Assembly (NCBI GenBank): GCA_016720565.1
Contig: JADKKJ010000011.1
Span: forward strand, 124,001 to 188,000
Length of the DNA: 64,000 nucleotides
DNA from: Chitinophagaceae bacterium
GTDB lineage: Bacteria > Bacteroidota > Bacteroidia > Chitinophagales > Chitinophagaceae
Direction of reading: 5' to 3'
Below, one piece after another: positions 25,728-35,441 of the stretch (position 1 is its first letter; the number at the start of each line of letters is the position of its first letter). The position numbers and the translations under genes are program-made. The notes below the pieces were generated by a model. It worked only from the letters and a program-made list of their open reading frames with translations. It did no database searches and was not told the origin of the DNA.

Positions 25728-26135
25728 TTAGAAATTTCGATTAGCCGCAACCCACTCCTTAATATATCCTGCGATCTCGGAGGTAGCGGTGCCAGGGGGA
25801 AATAATTTTCCAACTCCCATAGCCTGCAATTTTTCAATATCGTCTTCGGGAATGATGCCGCCACCGGTAAGCAGCACATCATTCATCTTTTTCTCCTTCA
25901 TCATTTCTATAAGCTTGGGGAAAACCGTCATATGCGCTCCGGAAAGAATGCTTACTCCAATAGCATCCACATCTTCCTGCATGGCCGCACTCACTACCAT
26001 TTCGGTTGTTTGGCGCAATCCTGTATAGATCACTTCCATTCCTGCATCTCGAAGTGCGGTCGCGATCACTTTGGCTCCGCGATCATGTCCATCCAGTCCC
26101 AGTTTGGCCACCAGCACGCGTATGGGTCTTTTCAT
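25728..26135 (-). CDS. Free-standing cobalamin-binding subunit of an acyl-CoA mutase
   Basis: The 135-aa protein is the B12-binding domain that forms the C-terminus of methylmalonyl-CoA mutase. The DxHxxG signature is DGHDRG (15-20), with His17 the expected axial cobalt ligand, followed by SILSGAH and [12 protein letters not shown]. In most bacteria this domain is fused to the large catalytic chain; as a separate protein it resembles small subunits of split mutases such as isobutyryl-CoA mutase or archaeal-type methylmalonyl-CoA mutase. The start at 26135 is preferred, 18 bases after a consensus -7 box. A methylmalonyl-CoA epimerase gene lies elsewhere in the window (47137). Confidence 0.88.
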   Translation of the reverse strand: MKRPIRVLVAKLGLDGHDRGAKVIATALRDAGMEVIYTGLRQTTEMVVSAAMQEDVDAIGVSILSGAHMTVFPKLIEMMKEKKMNDVLLTGGGIIPEDDIEKLQAMGVGKLFPPGTATSEIAGYIKEWVAANRNF

Positions 26136-26153
26136 GGTGGTTGATTTATTGTT

Positions 26154-26161
26154 CAAAGGTA
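26154..26161 (-). promoter_or_regulatory. -7 promoter box for the B12-binding subunit
   Basis: The minus strand reads TACCTTTG, an exact TAnnTTTG match, 18 bases upstream of the start at 26135. This means the gene need not be read from the fucosidase operon upstream. Confidence 0.6.
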
Positions 26162-26188
26162 CGAAGTTCACAGATGCTATTATTCCAG

Positions 26189-27589
26189 CTATTCCATTAA
26201 ATAGGCGCTGATACCCCGGATATTATCCTGTCCTTTGGTGTCTTCTAAATTTACTTTAAAGGAAGTAACAGTTGCCGTTTTGAAACTAAGTATTCTTTTT
26301 CTTCCAACTGAAGTTCCCCTGATCTCCCCTACCTGCTTGCCGGCATTGAATAAAGTGATCCTGAATTTTCGAATGGTTTGTCCATTCTGTATCCCTTCCC
26401 TCAATACAATACAATTCATTTTAGTTGGCTTGTTCATCTCCACAATAAAATTCCGCAGGTTGGCAGAATAGGCCGTTGCGTTAGAATCCAGGGTTCGTAT
26501 GGTAAGTTCATCAGAGGTGATATCATCGCGGCTGAACTGGTAATAAATACTGGCGTCCTTCAAAAGATTAACGGCAAAATTCCTGTCGCGTAATTTTTTA
26601 AATTCCAGCAACGAGGCTTCATCTTCCGCAGAGATCAATCCTAAATTATTGGGAGGAACATTCAATAAAAGATTGGCACCTCTTCCCACTGATTTCATAT
26701 AGATATCAAATAATTCAGCCGCGGTCTTCACTTTCGCATTTTCTTCTGCATGCCAGAACCATCCTGGTCTTATACTCACGTCGCATTCGGCAGGTATCCA
26801 GCTTTTGCCATTATAGTTCCCGTGATTAAGTGAATCCTGCGGTGGCCCCCCTGCCCCTCTTTTAAATCCGGCCGTATCCAGGTAATTCCAGTTCGGATCG
26901 CCTGCAATCCCCTGCTCATTGCCCACCCAGCGTATATCGGGACCTATATCACTGAAGATGACCGTGCGGGGAGAAATTTGCCTTACGGTCTGTTCAAATC
27001 TTTTCCAGTCATATACCTGTTTTTTTCCATTGGGACCTTCACCATTAGCGCCATCCCACCATAGTTCCCAGATAGGTCCATAATTCTGGAACAGTTCTCT
27101 TATCATGCTGGTGAAAACGGTATTATATTTTTCTGTACCATAATCCGGATGATTACGATCCCATGGTGAAATATATACACCGAATTTCAATCCATATTCC
27201 CTGCAGGCCTGGGAGAGTTCTTTCAGCACATCTCCTTTACCATCTTTCCATTTGCTTTCACGAACTGTATGTTTGGAATATTTACTTGGCCAGAGGCAGA
27301 ACCCATCGTGATGTTTAGCGGTAATGATAATGCCTTTTGCACCGGCTGCTTTTGCTATTCGGCACCATTGGCGGCAATCGAGTTGGGCAGGATCAAAAAG
27401 ATCTTCCGGTTCAGTGCCCTCGCCCCATTCTTTATTAGTAAAAGTATTAGGGCCAAAATGCATGAACAGGTAATACTCTGTCTCGTGCCAATCCAGCTGC
27501 GCGCGGGTAGGACGCGGTAATGGATCAACCGATTGAGCCTGCGAAGAAAGTTGAAGGCAGATCAGGATCAGGGTCAGTAAGTTCTTCAT
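26189..27589 (-). CDS. Alpha-L-fucosidase, GH29 (short form)
   Basis: A 466-aa exported glycosidase (signal peptide about 1-18) that should release alpha-linked L-fucose. GH29 landmarks are [26 protein letters not shown], and the nucleophile Asp179 in [10 protein letters not shown]-terminal beta-sandwich of about 120 residues follows the barrel. The start overlaps the stop of the upstream phosphodiesterase-like gene in an ATGA. It is the last gene of the six-gene glycan operon. Together with a second, dissimilar GH29 in the same operon it may cover different fucose linkages; this is inference. Confidence 0.9.
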   Translation of the reverse strand: MKNLLTLILICLQLSSQAQSVDPLPRPTRAQLDWHETEYYLFMHFGPNTFTNKEWGEGTEPEDLFDPAQLDCRQWCRIAKAAGAKGIIITAKHHDGFCLWPSKYSKHTVRESKWKDGKGDVLKELSQACREYGLKFGVYISPWDRNHPDYGTEKYNTVFTSMIRELFQNYGPIWELWWDGANGEGPNGKKQVYDWKRFEQTVRQISPRTVIFSDIGPDIRWVGNEQGIAGDPNWNYLDTAGFKRGAGGPPQDSLNHGNYNGKSWIPAECDVSIRPGWFWHAEENAKVKTAAELFDIYMKSVGRGANLLLNVPPNNLGLISAEDEASLLEFKKLRDRNFAVNLLKDASIYYQFSRDDITSDELTIRTLDSNATAYSANLRNFIVEMNKPTKMNCIVLREGIQNGQTIRKFRITLFNAGKQVGEIRGTSVGRKRILSFKTATVTSFKVNLEDTKGQDNIRGISAYLME

Positions 27590-28671
27590 TTGGGTAAGAT
27601 GTCTTTGATTTCCTGAGCAATAGGGTGAGTGGCCTTATAAGTGTATCCCAATAATCGGGCGAAGGTTTGTGCAAACTGTTTTTGATAATACTGCGAATCT
27701 TTTTTGATCTCACCTTTGGCTTCAATTGCAGGACCCATTACTGCAAACCAGATCTCATGGGCATCTGCAATATCGCTGCCATGGCTGGTCCATTCTTCTT
27801 TTTTTATATCTCCTCTGCCGTGATCAACGGTGATAAATAAACTGGTCTTATTTCGGTATTGCGGATCGGATTGTACCCAGGTCCATATGTCTTTTATCCA
27901 GGCATCCACCTGGTGGGCCGCATCCAGGTAAGAACGATAATGACCTGCATGGGCCCATTCATCTGTTTCTCCATAGGAGATATATAAAACCTTTGGCCTC
28001 CGGGTCTTTAACCATTCCATTGCAGCGTAATGGGTGAACACATCCAGGCATTCTTCTTCCTTAAATGGCTTGAAAGAATCCTTACGGAGTTTATTGATCA
28101 TTTTTTCATTTGCTGTAGGATGGTTTCCACCAGCCATATCAAATGCATTTACTACAGGAAGTCCTGAACGCCCTTCATTCATGATACGGTCAAACGCATC
28201 CCAGGCCCCGAACACGGCCACTTTCCCTTTGAATGCAGGCTGCTGATTTAAATATTCAAGCACCGTTACATGCGGATTCGGCGGATAGCTGTTGCTGTTC
28301 ACTGCCGTATCCGGAAAACCGGTGAAGATCTCATGATAGCCTGGATAACTGAACCAATAAGGATTGGCATTGTCCACCCTGGAACCAAGCTCCCTATTTC
28401 CAAAGATCTGGCCATGCTCTTTCATGGTGTTCCAAATAAAGGGCAGAAGCTTTTCTCTTCTTTCCTTACTATCCTTCGCCCAGTAATGCTGGTAGATGTA
28501 CCCGCTGTCACCCTGGTTGAATTTCTGATCATTCGCAATGGCTGTATCCATTCCTTTAAATACATCCTGCCAGCGAAATCCATCAGTGGTAATAATGATG
28601 ATATTTTCTGAAACCTGGTTATACCCCGGCAGGGAAGCCAGGATAAATAAAACAATAAGGTATTTTTTCAT
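27586..28671 (-). CDS. Alkaline-phosphatase-superfamily phosphodiesterase/phosphatase-like protein
   Basis: A 361-aa exported protein (signal peptide about 1-18, start at 28671). The metal-site pattern of type I phosphodiesterases is present: IIITTDGFRWQDVF with the metal Asp, SYGETDEWAHAGHY with Asp and His ligands, and FITVDHGRG with another Asp-His. The catalytic Thr/Ser is not certain. Family members cleave phosphodiesters or sulfates; the natural substrate is unknown. It sits between the fuconolactonase-like gene (7-base gap) and a fucosidase (4-base overlap), so a role in modified fucosylated glycans is possible. Confidence 0.75.
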   Translation of the reverse strand: MKKYLIVLFILASLPGYNQVSENIIIITTDGFRWQDVFKGMDTAIANDQKFNQGDSGYIYQHYWAKDSKERREKLLPFIWNTMKEHGQIFGNRELGSRVDNANPYWFSYPGYHEIFTGFPDTAVNSNSYPPNPHVTVLEYLNQQPAFKGKVAVFGAWDAFDRIMNEGRSGLPVVNAFDMAGGNHPTANEKMINKLRKDSFKPFKEEECLDVFTHYAAMEWLKTRRPKVLYISYGETDEWAHAGHYRSYLDAAHQVDAWIKDIWTWVQSDPQYRNKTSLFITVDHGRGDIKKEEWTSHGSDIADAHEIWFAVMGPAIEAKGEIKKDSQYYQKQFAQTFARLLGYTYKATHPIAQEIKDILPK

Positions 28672-28678
28672 AATGCAA

Positions 28679-29515
28679 TTAATCAAGCATATTCAGTTTA
28701 TAAAATATTTCCGCGTTGCGGCCAAATACCTTTATTCTTTCTTCTTCTGAATAATTCTCCATGTATTTCTCAAGCAAACTTTTCCATTGCACATAGATAC
28801 CAGAGAGCAGCATTACCGGCCAATCGGATGCGAACTGCAAACGATCAGTACCGAAGGCCTCAAACACAATATCAAGATAAGGATAAAAATCAGCGGGACT
28901 CCAATCCTTCCATTTCGCTTCAGTTAACAATCCGGATAATTTGCAACAAACATTGGGGCGCCGGGCGAGTTCCCTGATCAGTGGCTCCCATTCGGCTTTG
29001 TTATGATGGGCGATATCCGGTTTGCCGCAATGATCCAGTATAAAAGCCTGTTCCGGAAATTCATCCACGAATTGTATGGTCTCTTTAAGTTGCCGGGGAT
29101 GGATAAGTATATCATAGGTGTACCCAAATCCTTTTAAGGCCCTGACACCATTTTTAAATTCATTACTCAATAAAAAACCATCTGGCTCTGCCTGCAGAAT
29201 ATGCCGGAATCCTTTGATGGCAGGATACTGAAAAAAATATTCCAGCCTTTGTTCCACATTGGCTGCACGAAGGTCCACCCAACCCACCACGCCTTTTATC
29301 ACTGGATGCGTTTCCGAAAGTTCTACCAGGAAATGGGTTTCCAGTTCCTGCTGCGATGCCTGCACCGCGATACATCCATCCACGCCATTTCTTTTAAAAG
29401 TTAGATCCAGGTGTTCCGGGTAATGATCCTGCTTCAATATTTTCATATCGGAACTGATCCAGGCGTCTTTTTTTTTCTCGTATTTCCAGAAATGTACGTG
29501 ACTGTCTATGGTCAT
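28679..29515 (-). CDS. Amidohydrolase of the L-fuconolactonase type
   Basis: A 278-aa cytoplasmic amidohydrolase-2 family protein that starts MTIDSHVHFW, with the metal-binding HxH. Other landmarks are the VVGWVDLRA, the HCGKPDIA region with a metal His, and ASDWPVMLL with the catalytic Asp. L-fuconolactonases and L-rhamnonolactonases share this layout; the fucosidase neighbours favour fucose. It would open L-fucono-lactone to L-fuconate in the oxidative fucose route. It shares an ATGA overlap with the mutarotase gene. The dehydrogenase and dehydratase of that route are not in the window. Confidence 0.82.
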   Translation of the reverse strand: MTIDSHVHFWKYEKKKDAWISSDMKILKQDHYPEHLDLTFKRNGVDGCIAVQASQQELETHFLVELSETHPVIKGVVGWVDLRAANVEQRLEYFFQYPAIKGFRHILQAEPDGFLLSNEFKNGVRALKGFGYTYDILIHPRQLKETIQFVDEFPEQAFILDHCGKPDIAHHNKAEWEPLIRELARRPNVCCKLSGLLTEAKWKDWSPADFYPYLDIVFEAFGTDRLQFASDWPVMLLSGIYVQWKSLLEKYMENYSEEERIKVFGRNAEIFYKLNMLD

Positions 29516-29844
29516 GGTAATTCAAAGATTTTATCCATCAGGATCCATTTCTCTCCGGGTTTTGCCCAGGGAATAGCCTGCTGGTAGTTCCACATAAGGT
29601 CTTCCCATTGCTGTACCCTGGCATTGGAGGCATCCATGGCGGATTTTTTTTCAAAGCTGAAGTCATTCCCTGCTTCGAGTATCATACAAAGACGGTTACC
29701 TGTCCTGTAAATATCGAGTCTATGGATTCCCGATCCTTTTATACTCTGTAAAATTTCGGGCCAGACTTTTTCATGCATGCGTTCATACTCCGCGATCAGG
29801 GAGGGGTCATCCTTCAGGTCAAGGGCCAGGCAAAAACGTTGCAT
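29512..29844 (-). CDS. L-rhamnose/L-fucose mutarotase-family protein
   Basis: A 110-aa ferredoxin-like-fold protein of the RhaM (DUF718) family, which interconverts anomers of 6-deoxy sugars. It has the typical LALDLKDDP opening, YERMHEKVWPEI with the conserved His, DIYRTGNRLCMILE, and a late WEDLMW. Placement between fucosidase and fuconolactonase genes suggests L-fucose as substrate, although the family is often annotated as rhamnose mutarotase. It starts 11 bases after the GH29-PA14 gene. Confidence 0.85.
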   Translation of the reverse strand: MQRFCLALDLKDDPSLIAEYERMHEKVWPEILQSIKGSGIHRLDIYRTGNRLCMILEAGNDFSFEKKSAMDASNARVQQWEDLMWNYQQAIPWAKPGEKWILMDKIFELP

Positions 29845-29855
29845 AAAACATCGCT

Positions 29856-31982
29856 TTAATGATAAAGCATACCGGAAGGTAATTCCATTTTAGCAGCACC
29901 GGAGGCCTGCAGGTAAACTTTTAATTCATTACCTCCCCCTGAATCGAAATAATCTACCCTGATCTTATGAAAACCGGCTTTAAGCGCCGTTCTATCCTGT
30001 TTTTCAACAGTGCCATGTTCCCCGTCGTTATCTATCACGAGCTCATCATCTATAAATAGTTTGCTGCCATCATCGGAAGCGAGGAACCAGGTATAAATAT
30101 CATTTTTATCCATTTTTACATACCCTTCAAACCGAAATGCAAAGCGATCCTTTCTAAGAGCCGGCAATAAAGAAATGGAAGGGGCATGTCCTGTAATGGA
30201 GGCTGGTTCATCCAGCGTGGCCATGCTTATTTTTCCCGCAGGTTCATAATAGGTAAAAGCTATTCGGGGTTCGAATCTTTTGCCTGGCAGCGCGTTCTTC
30301 CATTGGTAGGTTTTTGCTTCAAGACTTACGATACCACTGGGCAGGGTCTCTTTTTCTGCATCTGCTACTGCCAATGCATTTATGGTAGCTGTAGTTGAAA
30401 TGCTGAAAGGCCCCTTATAAAGTTCCGTGGGTTCTTTACCCAGGCCATAATAAACCTTTGTGCCCGGAGCAGATAAGATAGTGACCATGGGTTTTAGCGG
30501 ATCTTTTTTATAATCCAGCATTATACGCGGTTTGGTGCCGAATTTTCCAAAATCCGAAATGCGGATAACATAGGCATAAGGCGCTTTTATTTTGTTTGGA
30601 TCATAATCCGGCAGGTCGATGACCAGGTCGGTATTTTCTATTTTGCCGTTCAACGACTGGCCCGTAGATAAAAATGTGATCTTTTTGGCCTGGCTAAGTC
30701 CAATTCCTTTCAACCTTATTTTTTTATCAGAAGGATATCTTGGTAAAATGGCATATAATGAATTAGTAACAGGATTATAGGTATAGAAAACTTCTTTCAC
30801 TGCATAGCCCGGATCCGGATCCACTGTGAGTTTCAGCAACAGATCACCACTTCCTCCTGCCGGTTTGTAATCTGTTTTCCCTTCGCTCCACTGCGAATGG
30901 ATCTTCCATCTCTCGGTATTATAGATCGCTTCTCCATTTATCTTCAGCCATTCTCCTATCTGCAATAATCTTTCCTGCATGATAGGCGGGATCTTTCCAT
31001 GTTCATCGGGGCCAATATCCAATAAAAAATTACCTCCCCTGCTTGCTTTATCTATTAACTGCAATACCAGTGATTGGGCAGAATTATAATCCCAGGCATC
31101 TTCTTCCCGGTTATATCCATAGCTGGCGCCCATACCGCGGCTTTCTTCCCAGTAATGGTCTTCAAAATCAAGATCAGGCTGGTACTCGGGTGTATACACT
31201 GAACCATGGTGGAATCGAACATTGGATCCCCAGCGGTCGTAGGTGACCACTCTGTCTTTTACCGGGCTTTCATTATACATCCAGCTAATGAATTCCCTCG
31301 ACTTCCATACTTCATCGCTCACATCCCAATCACCATCAGTCCAGAAAACATCCGGCTGGTATTTATTGATCAGTTCTTTCATCTGTGGCCACACATGCTG
31401 GTCGCGGTATTTCTCTTTATCAGATTTCCATAAAGGATTGAACCATTCATAAAGAGAATAGTACATGCCCGGCCTCACGGATGTTTTCCGAACAGCTTTG
31501 AAAAGATCACCCAGCAGGTCGCGCTTAGGGCCGATTGCGCCGGCATTCCAGGGAAATCCCCAGGTCTTATCGGCTTCTTTATTGGGCCAGAGTGTAAAAC
31601 CATCATGGTGTTTGGAAGTAAGCACGATATATTTTGCTCCCGAAGCTTCAAAAAGTTTTGCCCATTCATCGGGGTTAAATAATTCAGCCTTGAAATCATT
31701 GGCAAGGTCATAATAACTACGGTTACCAAATTTAGCCTGGTGATATTTCATGCGGGCACTGTCAGTGGTCTGCAATCCCTGCTGGTACCATTCCGAATAA
31801 TTCCCTTTGCTGCTCCATCCGGGTACCGCGTACACCCCCCAGTGAATGAAGATGCCGAATTTTGCATCCCGAAACCATTGTGGAACCGGCCTTGATTCTA
31901 AACTTTCCCAGGTAGCCTGATAGGTTTGGGCCTGGCATTGAATGATCAAAACCAGCGAGAGGGAGAGCAATAATTTACGCAT
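29856..31982 (-). CDS. Alpha-L-fucosidase, GH29, with C-terminal PA14 domain
   Basis: A 708-aa exported protein (signal peptide about 1-18). Residues 20-350 form the GH29 barrel with KFGIFIHWGVYAVPGW, VLTSKHHDGFTLWP and the putative nucleophile Asp216 in WTDGDW. A beta-sandwich follows, then a chitobiase-like stretch (about 480-550) and a PA14 domain (about 575-700) with FLASDDGSKLFIDDELVID and a KIRVDYFDSGGG segment. PA14 domains bind glycans, so the module may keep the enzyme on its substrate. It follows the GH35 gene by 10 bases in the operon. Confidence 0.92.
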   Translation of the reverse strand: MRKLLLSLSLVLIIQCQAQTYQATWESLESRPVPQWFRDAKFGIFIHWGVYAVPGWSSKGNYSEWYQQGLQTTDSARMKYHQAKFGNRSYYDLANDFKAELFNPDEWAKLFEASGAKYIVLTSKHHDGFTLWPNKEADKTWGFPWNAGAIGPKRDLLGDLFKAVRKTSVRPGMYYSLYEWFNPLWKSDKEKYRDQHVWPQMKELINKYQPDVFWTDGDWDVSDEVWKSREFISWMYNESPVKDRVVTYDRWGSNVRFHHGSVYTPEYQPDLDFEDHYWEESRGMGASYGYNREEDAWDYNSAQSLVLQLIDKASRGGNFLLDIGPDEHGKIPPIMQERLLQIGEWLKINGEAIYNTERWKIHSQWSEGKTDYKPAGGSGDLLLKLTVDPDPGYAVKEVFYTYNPVTNSLYAILPRYPSDKKIRLKGIGLSQAKKITFLSTGQSLNGKIENTDLVIDLPDYDPNKIKAPYAYVIRISDFGKFGTKPRIMLDYKKDPLKPMVTILSAPGTKVYYGLGKEPTELYKGPFSISTTATINALAVADAEKETLPSGIVSLEAKTYQWKNALPGKRFEPRIAFTYYEPAGKISMATLDEPASITGHAPSISLLPALRKDRFAFRFEGYVKMDKNDIYTWFLASDDGSKLFIDDELVIDNDGEHGTVEKQDRTALKAGFHKIRVDYFDSGGGNELKVYLQASGAAKMELPSGMLYH

Positions 31983-31992
31983 AGTATAACCG

Positions 31993-33801
31993 TTAATTCA
32001 TCATTTGTTTGCCGGAAACAGGCGCTGCCTGCAGTTGATGCTGATCAAAGACCAGCAATTCGTTCTTCCCTTTTTTAAGCCAGCTGGCGGGGCAATATAA
32101 TCGCTGCTGGGGGCCAATATTCCAATAACGTCCAAGTAAATGCCCATTGATAAAACAAAGGCCTTTGCTATACCCGCTGAGATCAAAAAATGTATCCGCG
32201 GTTTTATCAAGGGTAAAATCTCCTGAAAAAAAATGGCCGGGACGCGGATCTTGTTTATCGTTCCCCTTAGGAACAAATTTTTCATTCACAGGAACTAAGA
32301 CCATTTCCCAGTTCATCAGGGTCATTCCATTCAAGGTCACTCGCTCAGTAATACCTTTCCGGTCGATCATATACTGGGCAAAATTGATATGGCCCATTCC
32401 TTCTACAAGAATCTCCAGCAATGGATCTTTCACGGCAGGATCAATGGCCGGCAGTTCAACGGTCCATTTGCCGCCATCACGCCAAACTGTATCGATGAAT
32501 TTTTTTTCAAGGAAGACCAATGCATAATCATGCGGCGCAGTGATGGTCAGTTTTCCTTTTTTATGGCCTATTAATTTCGTTCGGTATAATACAAATCCCT
32601 GGTCCTGCCCCATGGCTTCAAAGCTGAGCGGCTGCGCTGACCTTACTATCGGCGCAGCAGCGATATTATCCCAGATACTTCCACTGCCATGCATCTCAAA
32701 AGAAGGTATATCCATGGAGGGAACAGCCGCAGGGATCGCAGGGAGATTCCTGTCAGTATAACTACCGATCATTTGACGAAGCATATGGTATTTTGGAGTG
32801 GCCCTTCCTTGTTCATCAATAGGCGCATCGTAATCGTAGCTGGTAATATCGGGCTGGTATTGAGTGGGTGAAAATGAGTTCGCGCCTGCCGTCAAACCGA
32901 AATTGGTTCCACCATGGATCACATAAAGGTTAAAGGACTTATGGTTTTTCAACAAAAACGCCATTTCATTTTTCAGGTCATTAGTATCCGGCTTAGCGAA
33001 TTTCTCTCCCCAATGCGTTAACCATCCGGGATAGGTCTCACTGCTGAATGAGGGTACCGTGGGATCATGTTTCCTGGCTTGTTCAAAATCCCCTTCATTA
33101 CCGCCGCTGTCAAGGCCAATGGCAGCGCCTGCTATATGACCGGCATCCAGCATGAAAGGGGTGGCTCCATCGGCCGTATAAAATGGAACGTTGATACCGC
33201 CAGCGATCCAGAATTTCCTCAGCGTTTCCAGGTATTCTTTATCGTTTCCATAACTACCGTATTCATTTTCTACCTGCACCATCAATATCGGCCCGCCTTT
33301 ACTGCACTGCAGCGGCGCCACTTCTTTTGCCAGCCGATCCACATAAGTTTTTACAGCAGCCATATAGCGGGGATCCATACAGCGAAGTTTGATATCCGGG
33401 ATCTTGAGAAGATAAGGGGGCAATCCACCCAGGTCCCACTCAGCGCATACATAAGGACCCGGCCTTAACAATACCCATAGTCCTTCCTGCTGGCATAATT
33501 TTATGAAGGAGGCGATATCATGATTGCCTGTTTTAAAATCGAATTTGCCAGGCGTGGATTCGTGATAATTCCAGAAGATATAGGCAGCGATCGTATTACA
33601 ACCCATGGCCTTTGCCATTTGGATACGGTGTTGCCAGTACTCCCGGGGAATACGTGCGGGATGCATTTCACCTGAAATGATCTGGAAAGGTCGGCCATCC
33701 AGGAAAAACCCATCCTTACTGAGCGAAAAATCATGTTTTGCCTGGGCCTGTACTGCAAAGGAACATAGGGCCAGGAGGGAAAAAAGCAAGCATCGTTTCA
33801 T
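31993..33801 (-). CDS. Beta-galactosidase, GH35
   Basis: A 602-aa exported enzyme (signal peptide about 1-20, start at 33801) that removes terminal beta-galactose. GH35 landmarks: FQIISGEMHPARIPREYW, NTIAAYIFWNYHE, acid/base Glu180 in VENEYGSYG and nucleophile Glu255 in SSETYPGW. Two beta-sandwich domains follow the barrel; the second includes GLCFINGHLLGRYW, typical of jelly-roll domains in this family. It is the first gene of the six-gene operon. With two fucosidases behind it, fucosyl-galactosyl side chains, as in xyloglucan or mucin-type glycans, are reasonable targets. Confidence 0.93.
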   Translation of the reverse strand: MKRCLLFSLLALCSFAVQAQAKHDFSLSKDGFFLDGRPFQIISGEMHPARIPREYWQHRIQMAKAMGCNTIAAYIFWNYHESTPGKFDFKTGNHDIASFIKLCQQEGLWVLLRPGPYVCAEWDLGGLPPYLLKIPDIKLRCMDPRYMAAVKTYVDRLAKEVAPLQCSKGGPILMVQVENEYGSYGNDKEYLETLRKFWIAGGINVPFYTADGATPFMLDAGHIAGAAIGLDSGGNEGDFEQARKHDPTVPSFSSETYPGWLTHWGEKFAKPDTNDLKNEMAFLLKNHKSFNLYVIHGGTNFGLTAGANSFSPTQYQPDITSYDYDAPIDEQGRATPKYHMLRQMIGSYTDRNLPAIPAAVPSMDIPSFEMHGSGSIWDNIAAAPIVRSAQPLSFEAMGQDQGFVLYRTKLIGHKKGKLTITAPHDYALVFLEKKFIDTVWRDGGKWTVELPAIDPAVKDPLLEILVEGMGHINFAQYMIDRKGITERVTLNGMTLMNWEMVLVPVNEKFVPKGNDKQDPRPGHFFSGDFTLDKTADTFFDLSGYSKGLCFINGHLLGRYWNIGPQQRLYCPASWLKKGKNELLVFDQHQLQAAPVSGKQMMN

Positions 33802-33877
33802 GACCCAATATAACAAATGAGCGGTAATTCTCTGTAGAACACCTGACCATTCTCATAGGCTCATGGGCTTTCCTTCT

Positions 33878-33885
33878 TACCTTTG
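33878..33885 (+). promoter_or_regulatory. -7 promoter box for fumC
   Basis: TACCTTTG matches TAnnTTTG exactly and ends 18 bases before the fumC ATG. No clear -33 element. Confidence 0.6.
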
Positions 33886-33903
33886 CGGAACTAAAAACAG
33901 CAT

Positions 33904-35301
33904 ATGGATCATCGTATAGAAAAAGACACCATGGGCGAGGTTAAAGTACCTGCCGACGCTTATTATGGCGCCCAAACCCAGAGAAGCATTGATAATTTTA
34001 AGATCGCTCAGGACATCAATCGAATGCCGCTGGAGATCATAAGGGCATTTGCCCATTTAAAGAAAGCAGCAGCCCTCACCAACCTGGATGCAGGGGTACT
34101 GGCAAAGAATAAAACACAACTGATCTCCAAAGTATGCGATGAGATCCTTGCCGGCAAGCTGGATGCTTATTTTCCCCTGGTAGTTTGGCAAACCGGAAGC
34201 GGTACCCAAAGCAATATGAATGTGAATGAAGTGATCGCTTATCGTGGCCATGTTATAAAAGGTGGAAAGCTGACTGACAAAGAAAAATTCCTTCACCCGA
34301 ATGATGATGTAAATAAATCCCAGTCAAGCAACGATACTTTTCCAACGGCCATGCATATTGCCGCTTATACCATGCTGGTAAAGACCACACTTCCCGGAAT
34401 AAAAAAGTTAAGGGATACGCTGGCGAAAAAAAGCAGGCAGTATATGAAGGTGGTTAAGATAGGCCGTACCCATTTTATGGACGCTACTCCTTTAACGGTA
34501 GGACAGGAGTTCAGTGGATATGTGGCGCAGCTGGACCATGGAATGAAGGCGATCAAAAACAGTTTATCGCATTTAAGTGAACTGGCCCTGGGGGGAACTG
34601 CGGTAGGCACCGGTATAAACACACCTCCGGGTTATTCGGAAAATGTTGCAAAACATATTGCAACCCTTACCGGGCTTCCATTCATAACGGCCCCTAATAA
34701 ATTTGAATCGCTGGCGGCCCATGATGGTATTGTAGAAGCGCATGGTGCCCTGAAGACCGTGGCTGTTAGCCTGATGAAGATCGCCAATGATATCCGTATG
34801 CTTTCTTCCGGTCCCCGCAGCGGTATCGGCGAATTATTCATTCCCGATAATGAACCTGGATCATCCATCATGCCCGGAAAAGTAAATCCTACACAATGCG
34901 AAGCGCTGACCATGATCGCCGCACAGGTATTGGGAAATGATGTGGCCATTAATATAGGCGGTGCCACCGGACATTTTGAACTGAATGTGTTTAAACCAAT
35001 GATGATCTATAATTTCCTTCACAGTGCCCGGCTGATCGGTGAAGGTTGCGTATCCTTTAATGACAAATGCGCTATAGGCCTTGCTCCTATTGAAGCCAAT
35101 ATTAAAAAGCACGTAGACAACAGCCTGATGCTTGTTACGGCGCTGAATACTAAAATTGGTTATTATAAGGCGGCAGAGATCGCGCAAAAAGCCCATAAAC
35201 AGGGAACAACCTTAAAAGAGATGGCAGTGAAACTGGGCTATGTAAAGCCTGAAGAGTTTGACCAATGGGTAAAGCCAGAACAAATGGTAGGTAAGATCTG
35301 A
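33904..35301 (+). CDS. fumC: Fumarate hydratase, class II
   Basis: It interconverts fumarate and malate in the citric acid cycle with no iron-sulfur cluster. The 465-aa protein has the class II layout: [21 protein letters not shown] at the N-terminus, [46 protein letters not shown] and the signature [15 protein letters not shown]. The TQSNMN and HPNDDVN elements distinguish it from aspartase and argininosuccinate lyase. It is monocistronic, with its own promoter and a terminator after the gene. Confidence 0.96.
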   Translation: MDHRIEKDTMGEVKVPADAYYGAQTQRSIDNFKIAQDINRMPLEIIRAFAHLKKAAALTNLDAGVLAKNKTQLISKVCDEILAGKLDAYFPLVVWQTGSGTQSNMNVNEVIAYRGHVIKGGKLTDKEKFLHPNDDVNKSQSSNDTFPTAMHIAAYTMLVKTTLPGIKKLRDTLAKKSRQYMKVVKIGRTHFMDATPLTVGQEFSGYVAQLDHGMKAIKNSLSHLSELALGGTAVGTGINTPPGYSENVAKHIATLTGLPFITAPNKFESLAAHDGIVEAHGALKTVAVSLMKIANDIRMLSSGPRSGIGELFIPDNEPGSSIMPGKVNPTQCEALTMIAAQVLGNDVAINIGGATGHFELNVFKPMMIYNFLHSARLIGEGCVSFNDKCAIGLAPIEANIKKHVDNSLMLVTALNTKIGYYKAAEIAQKAHKQGTTLKEMAVKLGYVKPEEFDQWVKPEQMVGKI

Positions 35302-35354
35302 TTCGTAAAATTCCGAAAGATCGATTAGTAAAATTCTGCTGTAAACATAAATTT

Positions 35355-35390
35355 AACGGGTAATTGTTTGAAAAAACAGTTGCCCGTTTT
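35355..35390 (+). terminator. Terminator of fumC with GAAA loop
   Basis: A 15-bp stem with two G-U pairs (35355-35369 with 35374-35388) encloses a GAAA tetraloop (35370-35373) and runs into TTTT. It lies 53 bases after the fumC stop. Confidence 0.8.
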
Positions 35391-35441
35391 ACCTTTAAGC
35401 AAACATCCACTATCCTAACCTGGAAAATTCAAGCCTTACTT

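Noticed and set aside
26189..33801. A classical polysaccharide utilisation locus
   Set aside because: No SusC-like or SusD-like gene, ECF sigma/anti-sigma pair or hybrid two-component sensor is present in or next to the operon.
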